Shown piece after piece: positions 35,103 through 44,330 of a stretch of 64,000 nucleotides of DNA. The notes beneath the pieces were generated by a model, which saw only the letters and a program-made list of their open reading frames with translations, did no database searches and was not told the DNA's origin. Origin of the DNA: Acidobacteriaceae bacterium (GTDB lineage: Bacteria; Acidobacteriota; Terriglobia; Terriglobales; Acidobacteriaceae); contig JASHNW010000040.1 of NCBI GenBank assembly GCA_030041435.1, positions 1 through 64,000 on the forward strand, in the 5' to 3' direction. A program made the translations under genes and the position numbers. Position 1 is the stretch's first letter, and every line of letters begins with the position of its first letter.

Positions 35103-35128
35103 TATAATGAACCCAAGCGGCTTGGGTT
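35103..35128 (+). promoter_or_regulatory. Promoter -10 box followed by a perfect palindrome
   Basis: TATAAT at 35103-35108 is directly followed by AACCCAAG-CGG-CTTGGGTT (35110-35128), an 8-bp-arm palindrome at the expected transcription start. It could be an operator for autoregulation of the DUF2442 gene or a 5' mRNA hairpin. No good -35 was seen. Confidence 0.5.
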
Positions 35129-35173
35129 ATTGCAACCATGGGCTCGCTGTGGTCGCGCTTTGGGAGTCCATTC

Positions 35174-35608
35174 ATGGCAAAGCATAAGGTCGTCACCACG
35201 GACGCAGAAATCGATCGAGCCATCCAGGCAGCAGCGAACCTGCCGGACGAGCCCCGCGTTGTCGCGGCGGACTACAAACCGGGTCCGGGTCTGAACCTGC
35301 TCATCCTCAAACTGAACAACGGTCAGCGCCGCGCCATCCCTGTTGAGGACATTCAGGGGCTGCAGCACGCCTCGAAGGCACAAATTGGCGAGGTGAGGAT
35401 TGCCGGGAATGGAAGCGGGCTCCACTGGCCCACATTGAACCTGGATCATTCCGTGCCGAGGCTGCTGGACGAAATCTACGGAACGAAGCAATGGATGGCG
35501 GAGTTGGGCCGGCGCGGTGGCGGCGTGACCAGCGCGGCGAAGCGCAGATCGGCGCGCGCCAACGGGCGCAAAGGCGGACGGCCGCGCAAACTGGCGATTG
35601 CCGGCTGA
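35174..35608 (+). CDS. DUF2442 domain protein with basic C-terminal tail
   Basis: 144 residues from ATG 35174 (GGGAG before it). The DUF2442 domain is LLILKLNNGQRRAIPVEDIQGL, preceded by a predicted helix and followed by a long basic tail (AAKRRSARANGRKGGRPRKL) that looks DNA-binding. DUF2442 proteins are often the second gene of a DUF4160-DUF2442 pair thought to be toxin-antitoxin-like; no DUF4160 partner is seen here, so this is an orphan. Confidence 0.75.
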   Translation: MAKHKVVTTDAEIDRAIQAAANLPDEPRVVAADYKPGPGLNLLILKLNNGQRRAIPVEDIQGLQHASKAQIGEVRIAGNGSGLHWPTLNLDHSVPRLLDEIYGTKQWMAELGRRGGGVTSAAKRRSARANGRKGGRPRKLAIAG

Positions 35609-36018
35609 TCCCACGGTCGTCGCTTCCGCTGACGTTGCGTTCAGGCCGCCATGCCGTGCTGAAAGAGTGTGGAGACGATGAGGCAGCGCGGGGCCACGGT
35701 TTAAAGCCGTGCCCGGATACAAACCCCCTTGCGTCTGGCGTTTTTCGCGCGCTGGAAGCCGCGCCCTTCGAAAACGTGTTTTTGAAGCGTGCTGCAGGAC
35801 GGCGGGCGGACCGGCAAAAACGGCTGCAACTGATTGACTTTGCAAGCCGAACGGAATGCATCTACTATGTTCAAAAGGGGCTGGACCGTTTCCCCAATCG
35901 CCACACCCCAACGATGGAGCTGTGCGGCAGCTGGTTCGCCGCAGGGCGTGCGCACAGCAAATGCTGCCTGGGCCGGCAATTGTGGAAACGGATAACTTAC
36001 CCAGGAGCGACGCCTTTT
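35609..36018. other. Intergenic region upstream of the HU gene
   Basis: About 35694-35730 has a remnant of the family A tail (CACGGTTTAAAGCCGTGCCC then GGATACAAAC). An ORF continues in frame from upstream into the HU gene but has no ribosome site. Nothing else is recognised; the HU promoter must be here. Confidence 0.4.
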
Positions 36019-36351
36019 ATGACGAAAGCCGACCTTGTTGAGGAAGTGACCAAGCTAGGCGACCTGACCCGCCGCGACAGCGAAGTGATCGTCGAGACCA
36101 TCTTCGACTCGGTGATTGGCGCGCTCCGTTCGGGCGATAAGATCGAAATCCGCGGATTCGGCAGCTTCCGCATTCGCCAGCGCAAGCCGCGCATTGGGCG
36201 CAACCCGAAGACGGGGACGCGCGTGGAAGTACCGGCGAAGAAGGTTCCCTACTTCAAGCCCAGCAAGGAGCTGCGCGATCTGGTGAATCCGGGAGCCCGG
36301 GCGCCGGAGACGCCGACGCCGACGCCGCAGGCGGGGAACACGGCAGCGTAA
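36019..36351 (+). CDS. HU/IHF-family nucleoid protein
   Basis: 110 residues. It begins MTKADLVEEVTKLGDLTRRDSE, followed by the DNA-arm sequence RQRKPRIGRNPKTGTRVEVPAKKVPYFKP with the intercalating Pro (RNPKTG), spanning the standard 90-residue HU fold. A Pro/Thr/Ala-rich tail of about 20 residues is added. It bends and compacts DNA in the nucleoid. HU versus IHF-alpha cannot be settled from sequence alone. Confidence 0.93.
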   Translation: MTKADLVEEVTKLGDLTRRDSEVIVETIFDSVIGALRSGDKIEIRGFGSFRIRQRKPRIGRNPKTGTRVEVPAKKVPYFKPSKELRDLVNPGARAPETPTPTPQAGNTAA

Positions 36352-36388
36352 CGCAACCGCTTGCCGTGGAGCGCACGCTCGGCGGCAA

Positions 36389-36916
36389 TCAGCGTCCTAA
36401 TTTGTAGATGAGGTGAATCTCGATCTGCGTGAGCGGGCAGCTCACCTGGATGGCTGCGGTTTGAAACGGCGGCGCAGAGAACAGGACTTTTGGATTGTTG
36501 GCGAATCCGAAGCCCTCTTTGGGGATGCCGAGGAAGTTGCGATCGAGCTTGTGATTGCCGTTTTCGTCGTGGATGACGGCGACGGCGTATTTGCCGGGCG
36601 GGATCTGGAATTCCTCAGTGGCCTGATTGCCGTCAATAGGAAAGCCGCCGTGGACGAGGGCCTTGCTGTTATTTTCGGGCCAGCCGTCGGGCGTGGCGAA
36701 GACGGTGCCGCCGGCCTTGCCCTTTTCGTTGCGAAAACCGGTGACGTGAATCTGGAGGGTGCAGAGCGGCTTGCCGGCCTCGGGTGCGGCATAGCGGGCG
36801 GAGGGATCCTGCTGGGCGCGCGCATTCGTCGCAAAGAGAAGCAGCACGACCGGCAGAAGCGGCGACGAGTTCTTCAGGAGATTCCTGAGTGGAGCGCGAG
36901 AGCCGACGCGGAGCAT
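36389..36916 (-). CDS. DUF2141 secreted protein
   Basis: 175 residues with a signal peptide (hydrophobic core about 18-32, NARAQ cleavage). The DUF2141 domain follows: LQIHVTGFRNEKGKAGGTVFATPDGWP, PPGKYAVAVIHDENGNHKLDRNFLGIPKEGFGFANN. It is a small periplasmic or outer-membrane-associated beta protein whose DENGNHKLD segment looks like a Ca-binding loop. Function unknown. It is monocistronic and convergent with HU. Confidence 0.85.
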   Translation of the reverse strand: MLRVGSRAPLRNLLKNSSPLLPVVLLLFATNARAQQDPSARYAAPEAGKPLCTLQIHVTGFRNEKGKAGGTVFATPDGWPENNSKALVHGGFPIDGNQATEEFQIPPGKYAVAVIHDENGNHKLDRNFLGIPKEGFGFANNPKVLFSAPPFQTAAIQVSCPLTQIEIHLIYKLGR

Positions 36917-37096
36917 GTGTTCAGGCTAAACCGTTTCTACAAATATTGTGCCTGGATTGGCTGCGTTCAGCGTGCGGCTCCCGGGTACACCGTTTGTAGA
37001 AACGGTCCAGCGTCCTGCTGCTGAAGTTCCCTGAAGAATTGGATGGATGGAAGTGCGCGAAGAACAGCCCTCGGGGGCTGAAGCGTGTGCGTGAGA

Positions 37097-37138
37097 ACCG
37101 GGAATGGAGGACCAGGAATGGAGGACCGGGAATGGAGG
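37097..37138. repeat. Three tandem 14-bp units
   Basis: ACCGGGAATGGAGG, ACCAGGAATGGAGG, ACCGGGAATGGAGG lie head to tail, within a family A repeat that has been split. Confidence 0.85.
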
Positions 37139-37243
37139 AGGAGTTGATGTTTCAAATCGGTTCTGCGTGGGGTACTTCGGGCGGAATCCAGGGAAGAAGT
37201 GGTTTGACCCTCCGGCGCGAAAAGAGTTCGCTTCTTGCTGTGG

Positions 37244-37490
37244 GGTGAACCTGGCTGTCGCGCCGCGCGGTCCTTTCCCCGCGCATCGATGGCCGGGGAG
37301 AGCGCGGTGTGGGGCTGGGGGCGAGGGTGAACCTGGCCGCCGCGCTTCACTGTCCGTTCCCCGCGCATCGATGGCCGGGGAGAGCGCGGTGTGGGGCTGG
37401 GCGCGAGGGTGAACCTGGCTGTCGCGCCGCGCGGCCCTTCCCCCCGCGCATCGATGGCCGGGGAGAGCCCGGTGTAGGGCTGGGCGCGAG
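37244..37490. repeat. Three tandem 82-bp units
   Basis: Units begin at 37244, 37326 and 37408, each opening GGTGAACCTGGC and containing CGCATCGATGGCCGGGGAGA and GTGTGGGGCTGGG (37408 unit: GTGTAGGGCTGGG). Lengths are 82, 82 and 83 bp. No protein family is recognisable in any frame. Confidence 0.88.
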
Positions 37491-37829
37491 TACTCACGCA
37501 GACACTGGAGCCCATTTGATTTTGGGCTTTTTGCGGCACGACTCCCACGTCAGCGAGCACGCTCGCCGGAGTCCCCGGTCTACCACCCCAGCGAGCACGC
37601 TCGCCGGGGTCCCGGGTTAAAGTCGTGCCCTGATACAAAACCAAAAAACAATTCCTGAACGAACTTCAGCGACACCACACTGGAGTGAAGCGCGCGCGAC
37701 GCGGAATCGTGTGAACGGCTCTTCGTGCGCTGGAGATTTCCGCGGGATTTCACGCAGAGACCGGACAAAACCGCCGCAAATCGGATAGCTTGATGGGTTG
37801 GCTTTCCAGGCCTGGGAGGGAATCGACCG

Positions 37830-40265
37830 ATGCAAGCCGCAACTGTCGCCGAAGCCGCTGCCGCGTCCACGCGCGCAACTGATTATCCGATACGCCGCGT
37901 GGCCGTACTGGGCGCGGGCACCATGGGCTCGCGGATCGCTGCGCACCTGGCGAACGCGGGGTTGCCGGTGCTGCTGCTGGACATGGCGCAGGCGGGCGAG
38001 CGGAATGCGCTGGCAGCGAAGGCGCTGGAAGGGCTGAAGAAGTCGAAGCCGGCGGCGCTGGCGGCGCCGGAGTTTCTGGGGCGCATTGCGATCGGGAATT
38101 TCGACGACGATCTCGAGAAGCTGCAGCAGTGCGACTGGGTGATTGAAGCGGTTGCGGAGGATCTGGAGATCAAGCGCGGGCTGCTGGCGCGGGTGGCGCC
38201 GCATTTGCGGGCGGATGCGCTGCTGACCACGAACACGAGCGGGCTGCCGGTGGGCGCGATTGCGGAGACGCTGCCCGCGGAGGTGCGGCGGCGCTGGTTC
38301 GGCACGCACTTTTTCAATCCGCCGCGCTACATGCAGCTGGTGGAGACGATTGCGACGCCGGAGAGCGATCCGGCAGCGGTGGCGGCGGTGGCGCGGTTTG
38401 TCGCAGTGCATCTGGGCAAGACCGTTGTGCCGGCCAACGACCGGCCGAACTTCATCGCCAACCGCATTGGCGCATTTTCTCTGCTGAACACGCTGCGGGT
38501 GATGCAGCAGCAGGGGCTGAGCATCGAGGAAGTGGACGCGCTGACGGGCCGGCCGCTGGGCTGGCCGAAGACGGGGACGTTCCGACTGGCGGACATGGTG
38601 GGGCTGGACGTGCTGGGTGGCGTGGTGCGGAATTTCGCGGCGAACACGAAAGACGAACGCGGCGACGTGCAGCTGCCGGGATTTCTGGAGCAGATGCTGG
38701 AGCGGAAGTGGTTCGGCGATAAAACCGGGCAGGGGTTTTATCGCAAACAAAAGGGCGCGGAAGGCGACGAGCGGCTGGTGCTGGACGTGGCGACGCTGGA
38801 GTATCGCGCGGCACAGAAGCCGCGGATTCCGGCGCTGGACCTCGCGAAGAATATCGAATCGCTGCCGGAGCGGATTCGCGCGCTGCTGGGGGGCAATCCG
38901 GAAAAGGACAGGGCGGCGGCGTTCTACGGGGAGATTCTGCCGGATCTGTGGCTCTACGCGGCGAACCGGATTGGGGAGATCAGCGACAGCGTGGCGGACA
39001 TCGACCGCGCGATGCGCGCCGGGTTCAACTGGGAGCTGGGGCCCTTTGAGATGTGGGACGCGGCGGGCGTGGCGGAGACGGTGGCGAAGATGCGCGCGGC
39101 GGGGAGAGCGATTCCTGGCGTGGTGGAGAAGCTGCTGAGCGCCGGGGCGACGGGGTGGTATGGCAACGGCGGCGCGGAGGTTTTCGATGCCCGGGCGGGC
39201 GCTTATGTTCCGGTGGAATCGCCGACGGCGGTGGTGACGCTGAGCCGGGCGAAACGGTCGGGCGGCGTGGTGGCGGAGAATCCGGGCGCGTCGCTGATCG
39301 ACGTGGGCGACGGGATCGGCTGCATCGAGTTCCACACCAAGATGAACGCGCTGGGCGGCGACATTGTGAACTTTGTGCGGGAGACGCTGCGGCCGGAGAG
39401 CGAGGCGGTGCGGGATTTTCGCGGGTTCGTCGTCACGAACGACGCAACGAATTTCTCCGCGGGCGCGAACCTGGTGCAGCTGCTGCTGGCGGCGCAGGAC
39501 GAAGAGTGGGACGAGATCGATTTCTATATTCGCGGCTTTCAGGAGATGACGCAGGCGATCAAGTTCTGCCCGCGGCCGGTGGTGACGGCGCCGTTTGGGA
39601 TGACGCTGGGCGGCGGCTGCGAAGTCGCGCTGCACGCGGCTAAGAGGCAGGCGCATCTGGAGCTCTACATGGGGCTGGTGGAGACGGGGGTGGGGCTGAT
39701 CCCCGCAGGCGGCGGGTGCAAGGAGATGACGCTGCGGGCGATGGAGATTGCAGCGGCGGCGGCGCCTGCCGGCTCACGGAGCGATTCCGTGGAGCTGCAC
39801 CACACGATGCGGACGATCTTCGAGAACATGGCGCTGGCGAAGGTGTCGACGTCGGCTTATGAGGCGCGGAGCCTGCGGCTGCTGCGGGAGTGGGACGGGA
39901 TCACGATGAATCGCGACCGGCTGCTGCACGATGCGAAGGCGCAGGCGGTTGCGCTGGCCGAGTCAGGCTATGGTCCGCCGCTGCCGGTGACGGACATTGC
40001 GGCACCGGGAGAGAGCGTGCTGGCTGCGCTGAAGCTGGGGGTCCACATGCTGCACGAAGGCGGCTACGCGAGCGACCACGACGTGACGGTGGCGACGCAC
40101 CTAGCCACCGTGCTGTGCGGCGGCAACGTGACGCCGGGGACGCCGGTGAGCGAACAGCACCTGCTGGAGGTAGAGCGGGAGCATTTTCTGTCGCTGTGCG
40201 GGGAGCGCAAATCGCAGGAGCGGATTGCGCACACGCTGAAGACGGGCAAGCCGCTGCGGAATTAG
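37830..40265 (+). CDS. fadN: FadN-type 3-hydroxyacyl-CoA dehydrogenase / enoyl-CoA hydratase
   Basis: 811 residues in the FadN order: an NAD-binding 3HCDH domain first ([17 protein letters not shown], residues 24-40, then [16 protein letters not shown] and [15 protein letters not shown]), a 3HCDH C-terminal domain, then a crotonase domain (about 470-700) with oxyanion-hole segments NFSAGANL and [14 protein letters not shown] and a Glu in [15 protein letters not shown]. It would hydrate enoyl-CoA and oxidise the 3-hydroxyacyl-CoA with NAD. It lies 19 bp before the thiolase gene, as in fadNA operons. FadB has the opposite domain order. Confidence 0.9.
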   Translation: MQAATVAEAAAASTRATDYPIRRVAVLGAGTMGSRIAAHLANAGLPVLLLDMAQAGERNALAAKALEGLKKSKPAALAAPEFLGRIAIGNFDDDLEKLQQCDWVIEAVAEDLEIKRGLLARVAPHLRADALLTTNTSGLPVGAIAETLPAEVRRRWFGTHFFNPPRYMQLVETIATPESDPAAVAAVARFVAVHLGKTVVPANDRPNFIANRIGAFSLLNTLRVMQQQGLSIEEVDALTGRPLGWPKTGTFRLADMVGLDVLGGVVRNFAANTKDERGDVQLPGFLEQMLERKWFGDKTGQGFYRKQKGAEGDERLVLDVATLEYRAAQKPRIPALDLAKNIESLPERIRALLGGNPEKDRAAAFYGEILPDLWLYAANRIGEISDSVADIDRAMRAGFNWELGPFEMWDAAGVAETVAKMRAAGRAIPGVVEKLLSAGATGWYGNGGAEVFDARAGAYVPVESPTAVVTLSRAKRSGGVVAENPGASLIDVGDGIGCIEFHTKMNALGGDIVNFVRETLRPESEAVRDFRGFVVTNDATNFSAGANLVQLLLAAQDEEWDEIDFYIRGFQEMTQAIKFCPRPVVTAPFGMTLGGGCEVALHAAKRQAHLELYMGLVETGVGLIPAGGGCKEMTLRAMEIAAAAAPAGSRSDSVELHHTMRTIFENMALAKVSTSAYEARSLRLLREWDGITMNRDRLLHDAKAQAVALAESGYGPPLPVTDIAAPGESVLAALKLGVHMLHEGGYASDHDVTVATHLATVLCGGNVTPGTPVSEQHLLEVEREHFLSLCGERKSQERIAHTLKTGKPLRN

Positions 40266-40284
40266 GAAAGGGTTGGAATTGACG

Positions 40285-41466
40285 ATGAGAGACGCCGTTA
40301 TTGTCAGCGCCGTTCGCACGCCGGTGGGGAAGGCTCCGCGGGGAGCGCTGCGGTCGACGCGCCCGGATGAGCTGGGCGCGGTGGCGGTGCGCGGGGCGCT
40401 GGAGCGCGTGCCGCAGCTGGATACGCGGGAGATCGACGATGTGATCGTGGGCTGCGCGATGCCGGAGGCCGAGCAGGGCATGAACGTAGCGCGGGTGATT
40501 GCGCTGCGCGCGGGGCTGCCGGTGGAAGCGGCGGCGATGACCATCAACCGCTTCTGCGCGTCGGGACTGCAGGCGATTGCGCTGGCGGCGGAGCGGATTC
40601 GGGGCGGAGGGGCTGAGGCGATCGTGGCCGGCGGAGCGGAGTCGATGTCGATGGTGCCGATGGGCGGCAACAAAATCGCGGCGAATCCGTGGCTGGTGGA
40701 GAATTATCCGGGGTCGTACCTGACTATGGGGCTGACGGCGGAGCGGGTGGCGCAGCACTACGGGATTTCGCGGGAGGACGCGGACCGATTTTCGCTGGAA
40801 AGCCACAGGAAGGCGCTGGCGGCGATGGAAGGCGGGAAGTTTGACGGCGAAATTGTGCCTGTTGCTGTGACAAGTACGTCTGCGAATGGAAACGGCAGGC
40901 CGCAGGCGGCAACGACGGAATTTCGCGTCGACGAAGGGCCGCGCAGCGACACGACCTACGAGGCGCTGGCGAAACTGCCGGCGGTGTTTCACGCGAAGGG
41001 CACGGTGACGGCGGGCAATTCGTCGCAGACGTCGGACGGGGCGGCGGCGGCGGTGGTGATGTCGGCGGAGCAGGCGGAGCAGCTGGGCATCCGGCCGCTG
41101 GCGCGGTTTGTTTCCTACGCGTATGCCGGGTGCGATCCCGAAGAGATGGGGATGGGCCCGGTCTACGCGGTGCCGAAGGCGCTGAAGCTGGCGGGGCTGA
41201 CGCTGGAGGAGATTGACCTGATTGAACTGAACGAGGCGTTCGCGGCACAGGCGCTGGCGGTGATGCGGGCGCTGGGGCTCGATGCGGGGAAAGTCAACGT
41301 GAACGGCGGAGCGATTGCGCTGGGGCATCCGCTGGGCTGCACCGGGGCGAAGCTGACGGCGACGATACTGACGGAGCTGGCGCGGAGAAAGGGCCGCTAC
41401 GGGCTGGTGACGATGTGCGTGGGCGGGGGCATGGGGGCGGCGGGGGTGTTCGAGAGGCTGGGCTGA
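40285..41466 (+). CDS. fadA: Acetyl-CoA acyltransferase (beta-ketothiolase)
   Basis: 393 residues from ATG 40285 (GGAA 8 bp upstream; a TTG at 40273 is less likely). The acylated nucleophile is Cys91 in NRFCASGLQ. The C-terminal catalytic loops are [28 protein letters not shown] (His) and [13 protein letters not shown] (Cys). It thiolyses 3-ketoacyl-CoA to acetyl-CoA plus the shortened acyl-CoA, completing the cycle with the upstream fusion enzyme. It is in the same operon. Confidence 0.92.
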   Translation: MRDAVIVSAVRTPVGKAPRGALRSTRPDELGAVAVRGALERVPQLDTREIDDVIVGCAMPEAEQGMNVARVIALRAGLPVEAAAMTINRFCASGLQAIALAAERIRGGGAEAIVAGGAESMSMVPMGGNKIAANPWLVENYPGSYLTMGLTAERVAQHYGISREDADRFSLESHRKALAAMEGGKFDGEIVPVAVTSTSANGNGRPQAATTEFRVDEGPRSDTTYEALAKLPAVFHAKGTVTAGNSSQTSDGAAAAVVMSAEQAEQLGIRPLARFVSYAYAGCDPEEMGMGPVYAVPKALKLAGLTLEEIDLIELNEAFAAQALAVMRALGLDAGKVNVNGGAIALGHPLGCTGAKLTATILTELARRKGRYGLVTMCVGGGMGAAGVFERLG

Positions 41467-41477
41467 AGGCGGCTTGC

Positions 41478-41502
41478 AATGTGTCACATAATGTGGCACA
41501 TT
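41478..41502. promoter_or_regulatory. Palindromic operator upstream of vapB
   Basis: AATGTGTCACAT and ATGTGGCACATT form a 25-bp near-palindrome centred on an A, with one mismatched pair per arm, 6 bp before the antitoxin ATG. TTGCAA at 41474-41479 could be a -35. This placement is standard for autorepression by an antitoxin or toxin-antitoxin complex. Confidence 0.7.
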
Positions 41503-41508
41503 GGATCG

Positions 41509-41751
41509 ATGCGGACCATTAACATGCGCCAACTCCGCGATACTCGCCAGATCGAAGCCTGGCTGAAGGCTGGGGAGACGCTGCGCCTGCAGAAGCGGAA
41601 TCGGCCCCTCGCCGAAATTACGCCCATCGACAAGCCTGCGCCAAAGGAAAAGGTGTGGCCGGATTTCGCGGCGCGCCAGCGAGAGATCTTCGGCGACCGC
41701 GTCCTCAACGTCGTCGATGAATTCATCAAGGACCGCCACGGACGCTATTGA
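41509..41751 (+). CDS. vapB: Phd/YefM-like (VapB-type) antitoxin
   Basis: 80 residues from ATG 41509. The N-terminal Phd-like fold is MRTINMRQLRDTRQIEAWLKAGETLRLQKRNRPLAEITPI, and a flexible C-terminal tail (WPDFAARQREIFGDRVLNVVDEF) should wrap the toxin. It overlaps the toxin gene by 4 bp. It should neutralise the PIN toxin and repress its own promoter through the palindrome just upstream. Confidence 0.82.
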   Translation: MRTINMRQLRDTRQIEAWLKAGETLRLQKRNRPLAEITPIDKPAPKEKVWPDFAARQREIFGDRVLNVVDEFIKDRHGRY

Positions 41752-42173
41752 CTATCTACGCCGATTCCAGTTTTTTCGTGTCGGTCTACATCCCCGACCA
41801 GCACAGTGCGGAAGCAATCCGCCGCATGTCGACGCGCCCGCGGATTTGGTTTACGCCATTCCACAAACTGGAATTTGCGCACGCGGTCGCACGAGGCGTC
41901 TTTTATCGGCTGATTTCCGCGGCCACTGCCGATGCAGTCCAAAAAGACCTTGAGCGAGACTGCCGCGCGGGATTGTGGGAGCTCGCAGATTTTCCGTTCG
42001 CCGCGTTTGAGACCGGAGTTGTGCTGGCGCGGCGGCACGTCGCCACGCTGGGCACGCGCACGCTCGATTCGCTCCACGTGGCCTGTGCGCTGGAACTGAA
42101 GGCGGACCGATTCTGGACCTTTGACGATCGTCAGGCGAAGCTGGCCAAAGCTGCGGGCCTGAAGGCTACCTGA
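41748..42173 (+). CDS. vapC: PIN-domain toxin (VapC-like ribonuclease)
   Basis: 141 residues starting at TTG 41748 in a TTGA overlap with the antitoxin stop. The PIN acidic residues are in place: D6 (IYADSSF), E42 (HKLEFAHA), D107 (TLDSLHVA) and D126 (FWTFDDRQ), so the Mg-dependent ribonuclease site looks intact. VapC toxins cleave tRNA or rRNA when freed from the antitoxin. The pair sits between the thiolase and acyl-CoA dehydrogenase genes of a beta-oxidation run. Confidence 0.88.
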   Translation: MTIYADSSFFVSVYIPDQHSAEAIRRMSTRPRIWFTPFHKLEFAHAVARGVFYRLISAATADAVQKDLERDCRAGLWELADFPFAAFETGVVLARRHVATLGTRTLDSLHVACALELKADRFWTFDDRQAKLAKAAGLKAT

Positions 42174-42224
42174 TTCGTCGAATGCTCGTCCAATCGGCGT
42201 AGGATGGTGGGTCGGAGACGTCGC

Positions 42225-43994
42225 ATGGCCACGGCTACAGTACCGAAAATCGTTCCTGGCGGGAGCTTTCTGATCGCGGATGCCGCGCCGGAAGAGATCT
42301 TTACCCCGGAAGATTTTTCCGAAGAGCAGCAGGAGATTGCGCGGACCACGGCGGAGTTTGCGGAGAAGGCGATTCTGCCGCGGGTTGCCGAGATCGAGGC
42401 GAAGAATTTCGCGGTGACACGCGAGCTGATGCGGGAAGCGGGCGGCCTGGGCCTGCTGGCGGTGGATGTGCCGGAGCAGTATGGCGGGCTGGCGCTCGAC
42501 AAGGTGACGTCGGCATTGGTGTCGGACCGGATTGCGGTGTCGGCCAGCTTTTCGGTGAGCTTCAGCGCGCACACGGGCATCGGCACGCTGCCGGTGATCT
42601 GGTACGGGACACCGGCGCAGAAGGCGAAGTATCTGCCCAGGCTGGCGTCGGGTGAGTGGATTGCGGCGTATGCGCTGAGCGAGTCGTCGTCCGGCTCGGA
42701 TGCGATGAACATTCGGGCGCAGGCAAAGCTTTCGGCGGATGGGAAGCAGTACATCCTGAACGGCGAGAAGATGTGGATCTCGAATGCGGGATTCGCGGAT
42801 CTGTTCATCGTGTTTGCCAAGGTGGATGGCGAGCAGTTCTCGGCGTTTCTGGTGGAGCGCGGCACGCCGGGGCTGACCATTGGAGCGGAGGAACACAAGC
42901 TGGGCATCCGCGGATCGTCGACGTGCCCGCTGGTGCTTGCGGACTGCGCGGTGCCGGTGGAGAACCTGCTGGGCGAAGCGGGCAAGGGGCACCGCATCGC
43001 GTTCAATATTCTGAACGTCGGCCGTTACAAACTGGGGGCGGCGACGCTGGGCGGGGCGCGCCACACGCTGCGCAACGCGGTGCGCTACGGCAAGCAGCGC
43101 ATGGCGTTCGGCAAGCCGATTACGTCGTTTGGGCTGGTGCAGGAAAAGATTGCCGAGACCGCTGCGGGCATTTTTGCCGGCGAGGCGCTGGTGTACCGGG
43201 TGGTGGGCGCGATTGACGCGGCGCTGGCTGCGCTGGCACCCGATGCGCCCGCGGCCGAAGTGCAGAAGCGGATTGAGGATTACGCGGTCGAGTGCTCCAT
43301 TGTGAAGGTGTGGTGCTCGGAGATGCTGGATCGCGCCGTGGATGCCTGCCTGCAGATTCACGGCGGGTACGGCTACGTGGAGGAGTATGCGGCGGAGCGC
43401 AGCTATCGCGATGCGCGCATCAATCGCATCTTCGAGGGGACGAACGAGATCAACCGGCTGATCATCACCGGGTTCACGCTGAAGCGGGCGATGCAGGGGC
43501 GGCTGGCGCTGCTGCCGGCGATCGGCAAGTTGATGGACGAAGCGATGGCGGGGCCGAGTGCGCGCGCAGAAGCGACCGGGCCGCTGGCGGCGGAGAAGGC
43601 GCTGCTGGCGAGCGCGAAAAAGCTGGGGCTGTTCTGCGCGGGCGCGGCGAGCCGGAAATATCCGACGAACCTCGAGGATCAGCAGGAGATTATGGGGGCG
43701 CTGGCCGATATGCTGATCGAAATTCTGACGATGGAGTCGGCCATTCTGCGCGCGGAGAAGTTTGGCGGGCGCAGCCAGACGGCGGTGGAGCTGGCGCAAC
43801 TGGCGGCGGCGCGCTCGTTCGGCATTATCCAGGCGGCGGGCGAGCGAATCCTGGGCGCGATCGCAGAGGGAGACATGCTGCGCACGCAGATGGCGATCTT
43901 TCGCCGCCTGGCGAAGCACGATCCGGCGAACACCGTCGCGATTGGGCGGGCGGTTGCGGAAGAAGTGATTGCGGCTGAGCGCTACACGCTTTAA
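42225..43994 (+). CDS. Acyl-CoA dehydrogenase, long form with C-terminal extension
   Basis: 589 residues. The flavin-dependent core (about 40-430) has ALSESSSGSDAMNI and MWISNAGFADLFIVF for FAD and substrate contacts, and the catalytic base region IFEGTNEINRLI. The last about 150 residues form an extra helical domain as in VLCAD/ACAD9-type enzymes. It introduces the alpha-beta double bond into acyl-CoA, the first step before the FadN and FadA reactions encoded upstream. Start ATG 42225 is 51 bp after the toxin stop. Confidence 0.9.
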   Translation: MATATVPKIVPGGSFLIADAAPEEIFTPEDFSEEQQEIARTTAEFAEKAILPRVAEIEAKNFAVTRELMREAGGLGLLAVDVPEQYGGLALDKVTSALVSDRIAVSASFSVSFSAHTGIGTLPVIWYGTPAQKAKYLPRLASGEWIAAYALSESSSGSDAMNIRAQAKLSADGKQYILNGEKMWISNAGFADLFIVFAKVDGEQFSAFLVERGTPGLTIGAEEHKLGIRGSSTCPLVLADCAVPVENLLGEAGKGHRIAFNILNVGRYKLGAATLGGARHTLRNAVRYGKQRMAFGKPITSFGLVQEKIAETAAGIFAGEALVYRVVGAIDAALAALAPDAPAAEVQKRIEDYAVECSIVKVWCSEMLDRAVDACLQIHGGYGYVEEYAAERSYRDARINRIFEGTNEINRLIITGFTLKRAMQGRLALLPAIGKLMDEAMAGPSARAEATGPLAAEKALLASAKKLGLFCAGAASRKYPTNLEDQQEIMGALADMLIEILTMESAILRAEKFGGRSQTAVELAQLAAARSFGIIQAAGERILGAIAEGDMLRTQMAIFRRLAKHDPANTVAIGRAVAEEVIAAERYTL

Positions 43995-44308
43995 GGAGGC
44001 GTGGAGCCGCCTGATACAGGCGCGCCGAGCAAACCTTCCACGAGCGCCTGCCACTCGTCTTCGAGAGCGGGGCGGCAGAACTGGCGGCCGGCGCGGTCGT
44101 ACCAGTAGCTGGCGTTCCAGTCGGTGCCTTCTTTGCGATGCAGGTAGGCGTGGACGGCCATGCCTTCCCTGCTCTCCAGCTCGTCGACGAGGCCGTGAGC
44201 GCGGGCCCAGTCTCCTTTTGCGTCCCACCACAGTGCGGTCAGCGGCGCGGTCAACATCTGCGGGGGAGAATCCAGCGTCAGCGAGGTGCGAAACTCCTCA
44301 GGTGACAT
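43991..44308 (-). CDS. Conserved hypothetical small protein
   Basis: 105 residues, with conserved-looking WWDAKGDWARAHGLVDE and AYLHRKEGTDWNASYWYDRAG segments, suggesting a known but unnamed helical family. The C-terminus overlaps the convergent acyl-CoA dehydrogenase by 4 bp. It lies downstream of, and in line with, another acyl-CoA dehydrogenase gene (22-bp gap), so it may be co-expressed with it. Function unknown. Confidence 0.65.
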   Translation of the reverse strand: MSPEEFRTSLTLDSPPQMLTAPLTALWWDAKGDWARAHGLVDELESREGMAVHAYLHRKEGTDWNASYWYDRAGRQFCRPALEDEWQALVEGLLGAPVSGGSTPP

Positions 44309-44330
44309 GATGGTCCTCTCCGGGGGAGGA

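Larger units (their letters stand above)
37010..37675. repeat. Family A element split by tandem repeats
   Basis: The 5' part (CGTCCTGCTGCTGAAGTTCC to GGGGGCTGAAG, about 37010-37082) and the 3' part (TTTGCGGCACGACT at about 37530, then GTCGTGCCCTGATACAAAAC to GAACTTCAGCGACAC, 37675) flank the 14-bp and 82-bp arrays. The 3' part also has two copies of an insert (CAGCGAGCACGCTCGCCGG) like that in the element at 14767. No gene is seen between 36917 and 37829. Confidence 0.6.

Noticed and set aside
36967-37644. Reverse frame through the 82-bp repeats
   Set aside because: It is repeat DNA staying open by composition; the translated units resemble no protein family.
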